Shown here one piece after another: positions 24,670 to 36,903 of a stretch of 64,000 bases of DNA. The stretch is taken from the NCBI RefSeq assembly GCF_008831285.2, contig NC_045145.1, forward strand, positions 4,378,723 to 4,442,722. Reading direction: 5' to 3'. A program made the translations under genes and the position numbers. The number at the start of each line of letters is the position of its first letter. The first letter of the stretch is position 1. Source of the stretch: Nymphaea colorata (lineage: Eukaryota > Streptophyta > Magnoliopsida > Nymphaeales > Nymphaeaceae). A model generated the notes under the pieces. The model saw nothing but the letters and a program-made list of their open reading frames with translations, was not told where the DNA came from and searched no databases.

Positions 24670-27079
24670 CACGTACGTCGAAAGAAAAAGGGACATTTTT
24701 TAATTAGTAAAAAAATATTTAATTTTTAAGTCTTTTTATTATTTTTTGCCTTAAATTTGTTTGTTAAACAAGACTATTATTGTTATTAATAATATTGGCA
24801 TATTAAATTTTCATGCACCATTTAAATTAATGTTGAGCATCCAGTCGAGTACCAGGTACCCAGAGCCCGACTCTAAGCTCAGGTCTAATACTTGAAATGA
24901 AAAAAGAGGGCAAATACTACAAACCCTCATTTTTTTTTGTCCCAAAGGGATTGGGTTTCACATTCAAATTCGTGGGCAACCATAGTGTACCTTTTTCGTG
25001 ATGGTGTTGTTGGCATGAAAGCGAGTACGCCTACCTTTTCAGAGCTGCTTCCAACTCGCACTATGGTGCAGAAGGTGCCCTGAAGATTAGGAGTGTGAAT
25101 CATATGAGTTGAAAAGGGTCCCATATTGTTTGGAGGGCAGGGCACATGCATGGGTGGAATCAAAAATTTTTTATGAAGTAGACCGAGTTAAAGTTTATAA
25201 TTTTTTTCAAAATTTTTATATAAGACAATTAAAACTTTTTAAATTTTACATGTAATTTTTTTTTTAAAGAAAATTGGGATAGGGACCTTACCATTACCTA
25301 TCGTCTGAAAAGCTGTTCCTTTCAATAATTATGTTTCCATGGTCGCCTTTCAATCGAAAGGCTGCAAGCTGCTGGAAGAAAGATACTACGGAGATAAATT
25401 GAAAGCAGACTTACTGCATACTTTTTTAAAAATGATAAAAATGACCTACAATTCATACTACACCGCATGCAAACGATTAATAATAATTGATTTGATGAAA
25501 GCACATTGAGTCTTCCCCACAATTGTTCTCAGCATGTCTACATTCTATTCACCATAACTTTAACAATCATCTTAAGGTGGCCGTTACACAAAGCTATGAG
25601 TTATATTTAAAATAAAGTAAATAAAAGAACATTATGGGGTCATGGTCAGTAGGGACGGAGCTAAATTTTTTTTGTTAAGGGTCAAACTATAGTTTCAAAA
25701 TTTTAACAAGGATTGAAATAGAAATTTTCAATTTTTTATATATGTTAAACTAAAATTTTTTACATTTACATATAAAATTTTAAAGTTTTTAAAATCTAAG
25801 TTGGGGTTGGGGGCCCCCCCTGCCACCCACCCTTCCCTTCGCCCCTGATGGCTACGGCTGGGCACTTGGTAGGCCTGGCCTGATCCAAAGTCGAGCTTGG
25901 CTCAGGCCAACCCGATTTTAGTAAAAGAATTTTTTTAAAATATATAGATTTAATATATAAACATATATTTATAGTAAAAATATATATATTATCAGGCCGA
26001 GTCGGGTCCAATCGAGCCAGCCCAACAACTTCTTAGTAGTAGTGGCTCAATTTATTATTTTTTTAAATTTAAAATATATAATACATATTTATAAATAAAA
26101 TATATAAATTTAATTTTTGAGAGAAAGATTTTGGGCCCAAGCCAAAGCTCAACCTCATTTAGTCTGGGGCCCAATGTCCACCCTTATTTATTAGGCTGGC
26201 TCCACGTCCAATTTTTGAGCCGAATGGGGGTCTCAGTTGGTCTAGGTACTGAGTACCTGTTAGGTACTGGTCTCCTCTATTAGGCCATTCTACCCTTACA
26301 CAAGCCTACATGTGGCTCCCTTCCTATAACTGATGGTACAAAACCAGGCGAGCCCTTTTATAACACAATATACTAGTTTTCAAAGAGATAATATGTCTTC
26401 TTCTTCTATTGTGATGGTCAAATAACTATCAAGATGTATGAGACTCAACATATGTGTTTATATCGTCTCTTCACTGGCCATACTTAGTCAAGGCAACGTT
26501 GGTTGTAGATCATGAGTATTAATGTGTTTGCTCAATTTAACCACAATAAAATAGTAGAAAACCATCAAATCATACTACACGAATAGTCAGTGAGCAAGAA
26601 AAGTATTTTATCCTATCACTAAAAAAAAACTCCTACCACACTTCAACTTGTGTATCAGTGGCCTCCTAGACTCCTAAAGTTTGATTTGTTTTAGTAAAAG
26701 TGTTGGAGGCCCTAGACTTCTAAGGTTTGATTCGGAAATGTGCCACCATTTATATCCTATAGATCGATGTAATTCACTTTTTAATGTTAAAAACTAATTG
26801 ATGATTCGCATGAAATTGTTTTTTATCTAAAAGTTATATATTTACACGACATTTTGAACTTTAATAATTAAAAAAAGATAATGGAAATTCTGAAATTATT
26901 TAAATTTAAAATATGTATTGATATTAAATTGATGCATTTAACAAAGATAAAGCAATTTAAAAGAGTAAGCGCAAAGATTGACATAGTTTATTTACCAAAG
27001 TTAAAAAAGTAATAACGATGTGGATATTACGGCGCCAAATTAATCTATAACTAAATGTGCCGAATAAAATTAAATGATA
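24670..27079. repeat. UGT upstream region, segmental duplicate of 17.2-20.4 kb
   Basis: This region is homologous in order and orientation to 17160-20370 and ends at the assembly gap. No gene is recognisable. It has AT-rich runs, a poly-C stretch near 25811 and a block with gcccaagccaaagctc that resembles 18950. Confidence 0.8.
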
Positions 27080-27179
27080 NNNNNNNNNNNNNNNNNNNNN
27101 NNNNNNNNNNNNNNNNNNNNNNNNNNNNNNNNNNNNNNNNNNNNNNNNNNNNNNNNNNNNNNNNNNNNNNNNNNNNNNN
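27080..27179. other. Assembly gap (100 N)
   Basis: Exactly 100 N, the conventional placeholder for a gap of unknown size. The left side ends inside the segmental duplication and the right side begins inside an LTR, so both flanks are repeats that would hinder assembly. Confidence 0.98.
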
Positions 27180-28026
27180 AAGCAATAACAAAAAAAAAGC
27201 TTAGGAGATTAAGGTGGAGCATATTTCTTTACCTACGGAAGGCCATCGGCCTTAAAATTAACAAAGTATGCCAATATCTTATATAGGCATTACATCTGAA
27301 ATAACTCCTTATGTTAAGGAGCTGTTACAAGATATTCATTATCAACAAAACCGTTCCTTGATTTGTGGTGTAACTGTTTTCATAATCCATCGTCTTGATT
27401 TTTGCCATGATCCTTTCCAAACGATTCTTATTATGATGCTGGCATCCTTATCATATGTGTGTGTCGTTAACCATCATTCTTTTCATCTTCCCTCAAATTG
27501 GATGCCTTTCACAAAGTCTAAATTTGCCATGGAGATTTTATGGAGGCAGATCATGCTCTGGCAGCAATTCAGAAATCTCAAGCTTGATTCTTGAAGATTT
27601 TGTTCACAGGATCGAGTCCTCGCTTTGGTGAAGAAGGCAGCAATCTCTTTGGTCATCTGCAAGTCATTTTTGGGCGTTGATCTTCTTCTTCAAGCATCAT
27701 GCTCTGATACCATGTTGGAAAACATAAAGCAATAAAAAAAAAAGCTTAGGGGATTAACGTGGAGCATATTTTCTTTACCCACGGAAGGCCATCGGCCTTA
27801 AAATTAACAAAGTATGCCAATATCTTATAGGCATTACAGCTGAAATAACTCCTTATTTTAGGAGCTGTTACAAGATATTCATTATCAACAAAACCGTTTC
27901 TTGATTTTTGCTGTAACTGTTTCCATAATCCATCGTCTTGATTTTTGCCATGATCCTTTCCAAACGATCCTTACTATGATGTTGGCATCCTTATCATGTG
28001 TGTGCCGTTAACCATCATTCTTTTCA
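27180..28026 (-). mobile_element. TRIM-like miniature LTR element, one end in the gap
   Basis: Two near-identical direct repeats enclose only 227 bp. The right repeat (27713-28026, 314 bp) starts TGTTGGAAAAC and ends TTTTCA on the plus strand. The left repeat ends at 27485 and starts inside the gap. Directly beside the right repeat is gctctgatacca (27701-27712), the reverse complement of the TGGTATCAGAGC initiator-tRNA primer site. Beside the left repeat is tcttccctcaa, the complement of a polypurine tract. The element therefore reads on the minus strand and has no room for gag or pol, as in terminal-repeat retrotransposons in miniature. Its left flank is not visible, so a target duplication cannot be tested. 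Confidence 0.82.
27486..27712 (-). repeat. Internal region of the TRIM-like element
   Basis: The 227 bp between the repeats hold the primer-binding site on one side and the polypurine tract on the other. No coding frame of note is present. Confidence 0.75.
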
Positions 28027-31000
28027 GGCATATGATTATCAAGGTGAAGTTGATTTGTGCATATTGACGGTGGCCATAGAATTATGCACCCTTTTGGCTC
28101 TGGAAGTTGCCAGACATGAGTGCCTCCACTGGATTAATGTTTGTGAATGTAGCTGATTGTTCTTCAAAATGGAGAGTTCGATGGTGGCATGTTCTTGACA
28201 TTCTGCTTCCTCTGTTAGAACTCGTTCCAGGTTGAATCATGTAACCAAGATAATTCTTGTGAATCCATGGTGCTGTCTGATGCACTGATAAATGCCATGG
28301 CATCTATCAAATGCTCAGGATGAAGCACAACTTGGCTGTTTGTACTTGATCTGCAACGCAAACAAGTTGGGAAGACCTCAGACCAGCATCATGCTGTCGC
28401 AGCTAGTTCAACTGTGGACTTGTTACTCATTTTTCACTGACAGATCTTACGATACCATTCTCGGTGTTTCAAAGTTTTTCAAGTGAGTTTCTTTTGCAAA
28501 TTATGATGGAGCCATGAAGCAGATGATTAGACAGGCAAGGCAAGGTGAATACTGCTGAAAATCAAGGGGATTTTCATTTTTTATTGGCAGAATAATGTGC
28601 AGATTATTGCACAAACAAATAGGATGCTGTCTATATTATCTTCTAAGTCACTAGACAATATATCGTAGCCTCTCCCAACCTTAGGTCCTCCCAACGAAGA
28701 CTATTCCAATCTCTTTCCTGGATTGACAATTGAGGCGGCATTAAATTCAGGGATTTGGGAGTTTTATAAGCAAACATCTGAATTTTGTTCTTCTCACCAA
28801 CTTTTCTAGAATTCAATGTTCAATTATAGCCTTTAGTCCCAAAGGGTCGATATGGAAGTAGGATTCCTTTCTACTGCGCATTGGGGAAGCCACGTAGAAA
28901 TCATTATTTGTTGCTTCTTCCAGCTTTCGCATGAAATGAGAAAGCCTGCACTAGCACTCAGGATCAAAGTTTTCATGACAACGAAAGTTTCCTCAGGAAG
29001 CAAAAACCTCCTTGCTGTTGGTTCCTTAGGCATACTTGCTTCTCCTCTGCTGGTCCAGCTTGAGCTACACCTTTTGTAGAGGCCTTGTAAAAGGTATAGG
29101 GAATGTGTTCACATATAATTGTCATGGTTGGTTCTTAAAAGGGTATGCCTGCAAACTGGAAGCACAAATACGCGCTACTTGTGGAATCTTGTGATTTATC
29201 ATATGCATCTTCAAGGATTGGCAAGACGCATTAATTTCTCAACAGTGTGTTTTTAAAGCTATTTCATTATGACTCCTCCCAATGTAGTGATTTAAACACT
29301 TCCTGGATTGCGGAGATCAGTTGAATCTGTTTTGTGATGTAAGCTTCTGCTGAGGCATCGTTTGTCGATGGTCTTTTAAGAAAAATCTTCCTTATCCAAT
29401 AGGTATGTCTTTAATTTCCACCTTCACTTAAAAACATGCTCTTTCTGGAAGAAAACTGAAATTGTTGACAACTCAAAAGTTGCAGAATTCATGGCTGTAT
29501 AGATGTTGTTGGATGGTCGTGCTGTATCTATGGTGATTGAACAGACCTGAGGTTTTGTTATTTGGGGCTTGTTTGAAGAACAGATGTGTGCAGCCGAACG
29601 ACATCCCACTCGATCAATGTTCTTCAATTTAACGTGATATGAACACGGTTTTTCTGGTTGGGTATCCAACTGACAGACCAGAACTCCTGCACTTGGACGT
29701 TGCTGGGTAACCAAGCATGCCCTTAAATATTCCACAAGTATATATGGATGAGGTATTATACTTTCAGCTGTATACAACATATATTTTATATGCATGTAGT
29801 ACCGACTGCTGATAAAAATGTGGCAGAAACAGATGCATGGAGGATTAAAATTGTAAGATGGGACTTCATATATTTCTTCAAAGGAAATAGTAGGACTAGA
29901 ATGGCGCGTAATGTCACTCAGCCACAACGGATCCTCACACTTTGGCCCCAAGAGAAGGATTTTTCTTTCTTTCGTTCTTTCCTTGGCTTGTTGATTCATT
30001 GGTTTCTTCCATGTGCATTCAATTATTTTCTTTTTCTTTCCATATGTTGACCTCGAAACTAGGTACCAATTTGAAAGTTACACTAAATTCCTGCTATTTG
30101 GTTGTACATAACCTTTCCTTTACCCGACTACAGAAGTCCTAGGCAGTCCTCTAACTGTGCAGGCCGACTATTAATGACAGTTGTTTTAATTTCTAAGGAC
30201 ATATCACTGAGTTTGAGATTCGCTTACTCCTGAAAACATTCTTTCTCCAGTTGAAGAAAAATGAATGTGATACAGGCGTAAGGCGATACAAGCTAATATG
30301 TAATTGGATGAATGGAGCCGATACCAATATTTACGAAAGTGTATGACAGAAAGCAAAGTGCAATTTTGAGGGTTTTTTTTTTCACGTTTGGTATATGTAC
30401 AAAAGCAGTTAGCTGGCAATAGCTGGTAGAGGTTTTCACTGGCATAGATGCCAACTCTTTATGCCAGCAAAAGTAGTCCTGGACCTTTAGGGCAGGAAAA
30501 AAGGGAGTGAGTGTTCTCCCCATCGAACCCTTTTGAGAATGTTATGATTAAATACAAAAGTGGTAGGGATGTAAATGGATCAAATGTATTTAAACATTGA
30601 TCTAATTTTGAAACTATTTAGCTTGATCTACTAAACAAACATAGATTCAAATTTTGGTATGCAGTTTATGAACAAATGGGTGTCAGAGACTGATATTTGC
30701 CTGCGAGATGATAAAACTCGATCAAATTACATATAAATGTGGATCTTATGTTAGTCGGGACCTAAATTGGATATTAACAATAAGTATGAGCCTGTGGCAG
30801 AGCTTGAATACAGTTACTTGAATTCTGATTAAATTGAATTTACCAAAGGTTGAATTTAACTTGAGATAAAGTCTTCTATATACCTCTTGGCAGTGTTTTA
30901 ACTCAAACTCAAATATTGAAATTCCAGAATATGGACAGCGAACTTCTCAAGGAGCTACCAACTATGCCAAATTGTGTCTCCACAAGCAAATATGCAAGCG

Positions 31001-34000
31001 AAGAACATGATTTAAAAACATTATTTCTAAAATCAACTTGAAGAAACCATCAAGTTGTACCATTCATATGATAAATCACTACAAAATGCACTGGGGCTTG
31101 GGCAGGTTTGCCACTGATGGAGGATTAAAGAAAAGAGATTTGCTTCAACACAACATTAATCTCAAAATCTATATCACCCCTTTTTTTTCCACACCCTAAG
31201 CATCCCAACCAGGAACTTTTATTTCTAGAATGAAATCCTCACTAAACTTTTATTCTCAAATAAAAGAAAAAAGGATTTTTACCTTCTTTTATCATTAATA
31301 GTTAGCTTTGACATTGAATGACATCACTTACAAAGGATTTGTGAACCGATCAAAAAATGATGCTATCCATCATCATGGTAGATGAATGGATGCATGGAGA
31401 TGGCACAGTTTAGAGTTTACCAAACCATACAGACTCTCTTCACTTCCCAAAAAGAAAAGGCGATTTGCATTCATAATTTCTTCCCGCTTCAAGTTTTTTT
31501 CACCTACCCAACACCTTACTTTTAACAAGATATCATATAACAATATGTAACATGAATCAGTGATTGCTTCAATTGAGTTTTTGAAAACATATGGTTAAGG
31601 GCACGAGCACCAAATATGAATTTACCAGTATTTGAAATTCAGAATTAAAAGTTACACATGCCTCAAGTAGTGTAGCATAGCTGGTTGGGTTGTGTAGCTT
31701 GCTGTTGATGCGTCCTTAGTTCAATTCTCGTGGGTGCTAATCTTTTGGACTGAAAACAGTGACACACTCAACACTTGAGTTGAAGAGTGCACCATAGAAC
31801 CACCTAAGTCATGAAACAGCTTTGGACCCCAAGGAAAAGATGAAAGAATGGGAGGGGTGGAGTTTCGGCCTCTCATTTTAGTGGTGGGGTCCATCCCGCT
31901 CACCCAAAAAATTAACATTTAAAGTTATAAAAAACAAGAAAAATGTTCAGAATTGCCTATTAAAGTTGTAGATGAAGAGGTCTATCTCAAGGACAAGCCA
32001 TAGGTGAGAAGATGAATGGTGTTCACATTCAAATCCCTCTGACATCTCTTCACGGCCTCAAGCTATAGATATGCTGTCACGAAGTCAAATTACTCCAATA
32101 AGACAGGGAAAATACAGTCACGCATTGCTGAGGTAGTTGGAGCGAACATTTGCATAAGGAGACTAAGAAATTGGAATAGATGTGCAAAGAGGGGTACGTA
32201 GTTGGAGCTAACCGAGCACTCTCCTCAACTGTTTGAGATGGCTAAAAAAGAGAAGGATTTCACCTTTAAGAAAAGATACAAAAGCCACCATTATAAATGT
32301 GGGCCTTGTAAACTCTACCTACCCTCATTTGCAATTTGATTACAAATTTATGCCATAAATATTTTCCACCTTTACATACACAACTTTCCATTCTTGTTTT
32401 GTTCTGCTATAGACAAAACTCATCAAACACCAACCACCACTAAACTTCCAGATACTTCTCCTCATATCAGACAACCTTCTCAATTTTCTTTCCCAAAGAG
32501 TAGAGTAAAAGGCAATGATGACTTCCCTACTTCCGACTGTTTTTTTTTGTGTATTTTCATCGCGACGCTCACTTTGCCTCTTCTTTAGGATAAATGCCAT
32601 CGCAGAATAAGTTCATGAAGTTTGCAGTTTGCACCATGGAGTACACTAGGAATTGGTGGATGAAGTTTGTAGTTTGCACCATTGAGGAGATTATATGCAG
32701 AGCACAATAATAATAAAATGTTTCTACACCTATTCATCCTCAATGGCCATTAAGAGGGATTAGAAAAAAAGATCTAAGACAAATAGCGTTTATAATTGGC
32801 ACCAATATAGTCTATAGCAGCTTCTTTTCAATAGAAAAGAAAATATCATATGTGATCTCTTGTCATGTGACTTTTCTAGTCACATCTAGAAGTCATGCAC
32901 AAGTAGATACAGTGGCAGTAATGGGGCCTGATCCATTTGCCTTTGTCTCTCTATCTGTCCTGGTGCAAGCAACAAACTTCTTCAATTTATGGTACATGGG
33001 AATATAAACTACATAATAAATTTATAAGAAAGAAACTGAAAAGAATTAGTGTCATATCTGCTGTATTTACTTAGTAGTCGCATTAATTTTCCCTGGAGAA
33101 GAAGTACAATGAGGTTCACCACGAAAATGCCTAAGAAATTGTTGCCATAGTTGCCTTTTGCTCTACTCTTTGAAGAAGGGAATTGAGAAGGCCATCTGTC
33201 ATGAGGTGGACCGGTACATAAAATTAAGGTTGTGTGTAGGGTTGGTATTTGACGAGTATTGTCTGTAATCCATAAGGAAGAAGAATAGACGATTATGTAT
33301 GTAAAGGTAGAGCATATTTACGGCAGTAATTTCTAATGGAATTGCGATTGAGAATGTTAGGGGTCAGATCATAATTCAGTGGTTGACTCCTCACAAGGCC
33401 TCCACTTGGGCATCCCTGTCTTTTCTGAAAGGTGAACCTTTCACCTTCTGTGTGCTACATTTTTTTCACAATGAATTTTTTGTTGTGACAATTTCTCTCA
33501 ACCGGCTGAGCTCCATCATACCTCTTGGCTAAGTCAGCTATACAACTAGTTTTCATTTACATATATTGGCTGTAAAGGGCTGTTTAGCATTAAGAACACA
33601 GTGTGAGTGTTTATAAATCTTATCCTAAACATTGGGACTGATATGTCGTAGAACGTTGTTCACACCATAAGTCTGCCCTAATCTTTGGGATAGATTCATG
33701 AAATGCTCACATAGTATACCGCTACCGATTGATTTCTTAAAAGTAACAAGCTCTTGCGAGGGAATTAGAAATCCAATCAGCTTCTTTTTTTCTCCCGTTC
33801 CTACCTGCTTTCTGTAGAAAAACAACTCTCTTTTATGAAAAAAAAAAAGAAGAAACATAAAAATGTCATTGAGGGGTCCGCATCAGAAGCCCAAAAGAGA
33901 CAGATTTTTTAAAATTTTCCTGCACAGCTGGTGGTATTTTTCTTAAAAAATTAATGCCAAATATGAAGAAGCACTTTGTCATCTTTTTTTCTCAAGGTTA

Positions 34001-34150
34001 TAACCGTCTTTTACTTTCCTTAAGACAAAAAGGTATTCTTGTAATCTTGTTGATCATTAAGCTTTTGCCGTTAGTTATAAGACAGACATTGCTATTAATT
34101 GATCTGGCTGTTACTAGTAAATTTTAAACCCATTATACACGTCGGCATTT
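28027..34150. other. Long stretch without a recognisable gene
   Basis: The longest open frame is 191 codons on the minus strand (29424-29999). It has mixed composition and matches nothing I recognise. Other frames are under 105 codons. Parts around 28080-28480 and 28850-29080 look less AT-rich and could be decayed exons, but no motif supports a family. A SINE candidate lies near 31.66-31.92 kb. I see no tRNA, rRNA or convincing promoter. Confidence 0.5.
31664..31920 (+). mobile_element. Candidate tRNA-derived SINE
   Basis: An RNA polymerase III A-box-like string tagcatagctgg (31673-31684) and a B-box-like string gttcaattc (31719-31727) are spaced as in tRNA-derived SINEs. The match to plant SINE heads is by pattern only. 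An AT-rich tail (aaagttataaaaaacaagaaaa) follows near 31920. No clear target duplication was found. It could instead be a decayed tRNA pseudogene. Confidence 0.4.
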
Positions 34151-34156
34151 CCACAA

Positions 34157-34844
34157 TTATATGAGAGAGAGAAAGAGCCGATAACAGCCGCAGAACGTAA
34201 GCAAGGAGACAAAATATACAATACAATGTATAGTAAAACAAAATAAGAGGGGTGGAGAGAGAGTGGGGAGACGGAGTGGTACAATCACCCAGCCGCAGAC
34301 GAAGGATGACGTCGTAGCCGAATAGGAAAATGAACACCCCTTACTCAAGACGAGCCACAGACTCCGACGAATAGAGGGTGTCCCTAAAGACCCTGTTGTT
34401 GCGCTCTTCCCAAATGCACCACCAAGTTGAAATGAGCCACAACCTCCAGACACGACCCCAGGAAACCGCCAGCGGGGAGAAGGACAGAAGAGGAAAAAAA
34501 GAAGAATGAAGGGTAGATACAGAAGGCTACTAACAAGGGAAGGCCAGGAAGAGACAATAATACTAAAGAAAAAAGGGCAAAAGGTAAAAAGGTGGACCCA
34601 AGACTCAGCCAGGACGAGACAGAGGGGACACTGGTTAGCTAAACTGATGCCAAGGCGCTGCAAGTGGTTAAAAGTTTTGTTGTGGCCAGCAAGATGATGC
34701 CAAACAAAAGCAATAGCATGAGGAGAAGGGCCAGGGGACCAAAGGGATCGGGGTGAGAGCAATGCCACTTTAGAACCAAAGGAGGCCAGGTAGCAAGAAG
34801 AAAAAGTGAATTCACGGGAAGGTGAAAAGGGTCAGGATGGAGAT
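34157..34844 (-). pseudogene. LINE 1 C-terminal zinc-binding domain
   Basis: The translation has the RT-associated zinc-binding signature of plant LINEs and reads FVWHHLAGHNKTFNHLQRLG, then CPLCLVLAESWVHLFTFCPF. The Cys-x2-Cys and His/Cys pattern is clear. It is the continuation of the frame interrupted at 40020 by element C. Confidence 0.8.
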
Positions 34845-35300
34845 TGAAAGAAAAAATGCAAGACTAAGATTTTAAGTGGTTCGGATTAAAAAATCCTACA
34901 TCCACTATCTCTCACACCAACTAGGCGATGGATGTAAGGTTCCCTTGATGAGAGAATTTATACACGATTCTTGTAGGGATTGTTACAGATTTGTTTAAAA
35001 TTCAAACAATCCTTCCTTGATTTTCTGGTTTCTATAATCCTTTCTTTCTCTTTTGATGAGGATACGTTGCCACTTTCTTTCTCTTTTGATGAGGATATGT
35101 TTCCACTTTTCTTGCCTAGATTCCTTGCCTTGTGAGGTGTTCTTCCTTGATTCATCACTTCAAATCTAACGGGTATAGTTGCCTCTTTGTTGGATTTGTT
35201 ATGATCTTCATGATGTTCTTCATTCGTTGAGCTGGCATGATCTCCACAACTTCCTTCATCCAGTGGGCAGCTGTAACGGTCAGCAGCTTGTGCGTTAACA
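34845..35300 (-). repeat. 3' LTR of element C, with a 33-bp tandem duplication
   Basis: 456 bp, against 423 bp for the 5' LTR. The whole difference is one 33-bp tandem duplication around 35045-35110 containing gatgaggata. It keeps the LTR reading frame open (SGNISSSKEKE repeated as SGNVSSSKEKE). Confidence 0.9.
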
Positions 35301-36903
35301 TCCCCCTTCAATCTCGAGCGTAGATTGTAGCGAAGACTGAGATTGTAGCCCAGAGCTATCAAACGATGATGGGGCAATGGCTTTGTAAACATATCAGCTA
35401 GCTGATGAGTGGACAAAATATATTGAGTAACTAATGATCCAAGAGCCACCTTTTCTCGTACGAAATGAAAATCAAGCTCAATATGCTTCATCCGGGAGTG
35501 ATGGGCCGTTTTGATGGTGGATTGCAAAGCGGAAAGATGGTTACATAACAACAAGGGAGGTTGAGAAAGAAACAGTCCAAGATCTCTAAGAATGAATGTG
35601 ATCCAAGTTAGCTCTGCTCTGCCGTTGCAAGGGCACGATATTCAGCTTCACAAGAGGATCTCGCAACACTTTGTTGTTTTTTAGATGCCCAAGAAATACA
35701 ATTGGGGCCCAGAAAAGTGCAGTAGCCTGTGGTAGAATGACGAGTGGAGTGGCATCCGGCCCAATCTGCATCAGAATAAGCTCGAATTGATAATTTGCTG
35801 GGCTTAAAAAATTGCATTCCAAGAGAGATAGTGCCCTGAATATAGCGAAGAATGCGTCTCAACAACTGAAAATGTCGCAGGGAAGGAACATGCATAAACT
35901 ATGACACATAATTAACAGCATAAGTGATGTCTGGTCGAGTAAATGTAAGATATTACAGAGCACCAACAAGACTGCGATACAATGTAGCATTGGGATATGC
36001 TTCTTCTTCTACAGTGCTGTTGCTGGAAACATTAGTAACCATTGGGGTAACAGTTGATCGACATGATTGCATCTGAGCATGTTCTAGAATGTCCATAGCA
36101 TAGCGTTGCTGGTTGAGGAATAGGCCGGAAGCAGTGTGTTGAACTTGAATGCCTAAGAAATAATGTAAGTCCCCAAGATCAGTCATAGCAAAAGTACAAT
36201 ATACTTCATTTTGAAAGGATGCAAGAAAAGTTGGACTGCTGCCAGTGAGAATGATATCATTCACATATAATAGAAGTATAGTTACAGTCGACTATTGGAG
36301 TCTAACAAATAACGATGGATCTGCAGAGCTGACTTGAAAATTGTGAGAGAATAAAAATTGAGCAAACCGATCATACCAAGCCCGCGAGGCCTATTTGAGG
36401 CCATATAGAGCACAATTCAATTTGCAAACATGATGTGGAAACCAATCATCTTGAAAACCTGGAGGCTGCTCAATAAATACAGTTTCGGTCAAATAGCCAT
36501 TCAAAAATGCATTTTTGATATCAAGTTGTTTAAGTGGCCAGCTATTCATGAGAGCAACAGAGAGAACGATCAGAATAGTTGCTGGTTTAACAACTGGTGA
36601 AAAGGTTTCAAGGAAATCCATGCCTTTAATTTGAGTATAACCCTGTGCTACCAGCCTTGCCTTAACTCTATCAATGTGGCTGTCACTATTCAATTTGGTT
36701 TTGTAAACCCATCGGCTGCCAATAATATGCATGGAGGGATCGTGAGGTACCAAGGTCCATGTGTCATTTGCAATCAAAACTGCCATTTCATCCTCCATAG
36801 CTTGCCTATAACCGGGATGTTTAAGAGTAATGGAGAAATGTCTGGGTTCGGTAGGAGCAAGGGTAGTTAATATGTATTTGGGATTGGGTTTGACAATACC
36901 ATA
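35301..36903 (-). pseudogene. Element C reverse transcriptase-RNase H
   Basis: It begins after a stop at about 36904-36906, where element B reads RSQHG. RT motifs include WVYKTKLNSDSHI and QLDIKNAFLNGYLTE. An in-frame TAG replaces the Gln of LKQA near 36390. The catalytic box reads YVND rather than YVDD: the codon at 36261-36259 is AAT, so the first catalytic Asp has become Asn. RNase H shows AYSDADWAGC and EAEYRALA, then a shift. The later motif reads LLCNHLSALQ instead of CDN, so a further catalytic Asp is lost. The frame then crosses the polypurine tract and runs 112 codons into the 3' LTR, stopping near 34958. Confidence 0.9.

Noticed and set aside
29424-29999. 191-codon minus-strand open frame
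   Set aside because: The longest frame in the 28-34 kb stretch, but no domain, motif or sensible composition supports a protein. Likely chance.
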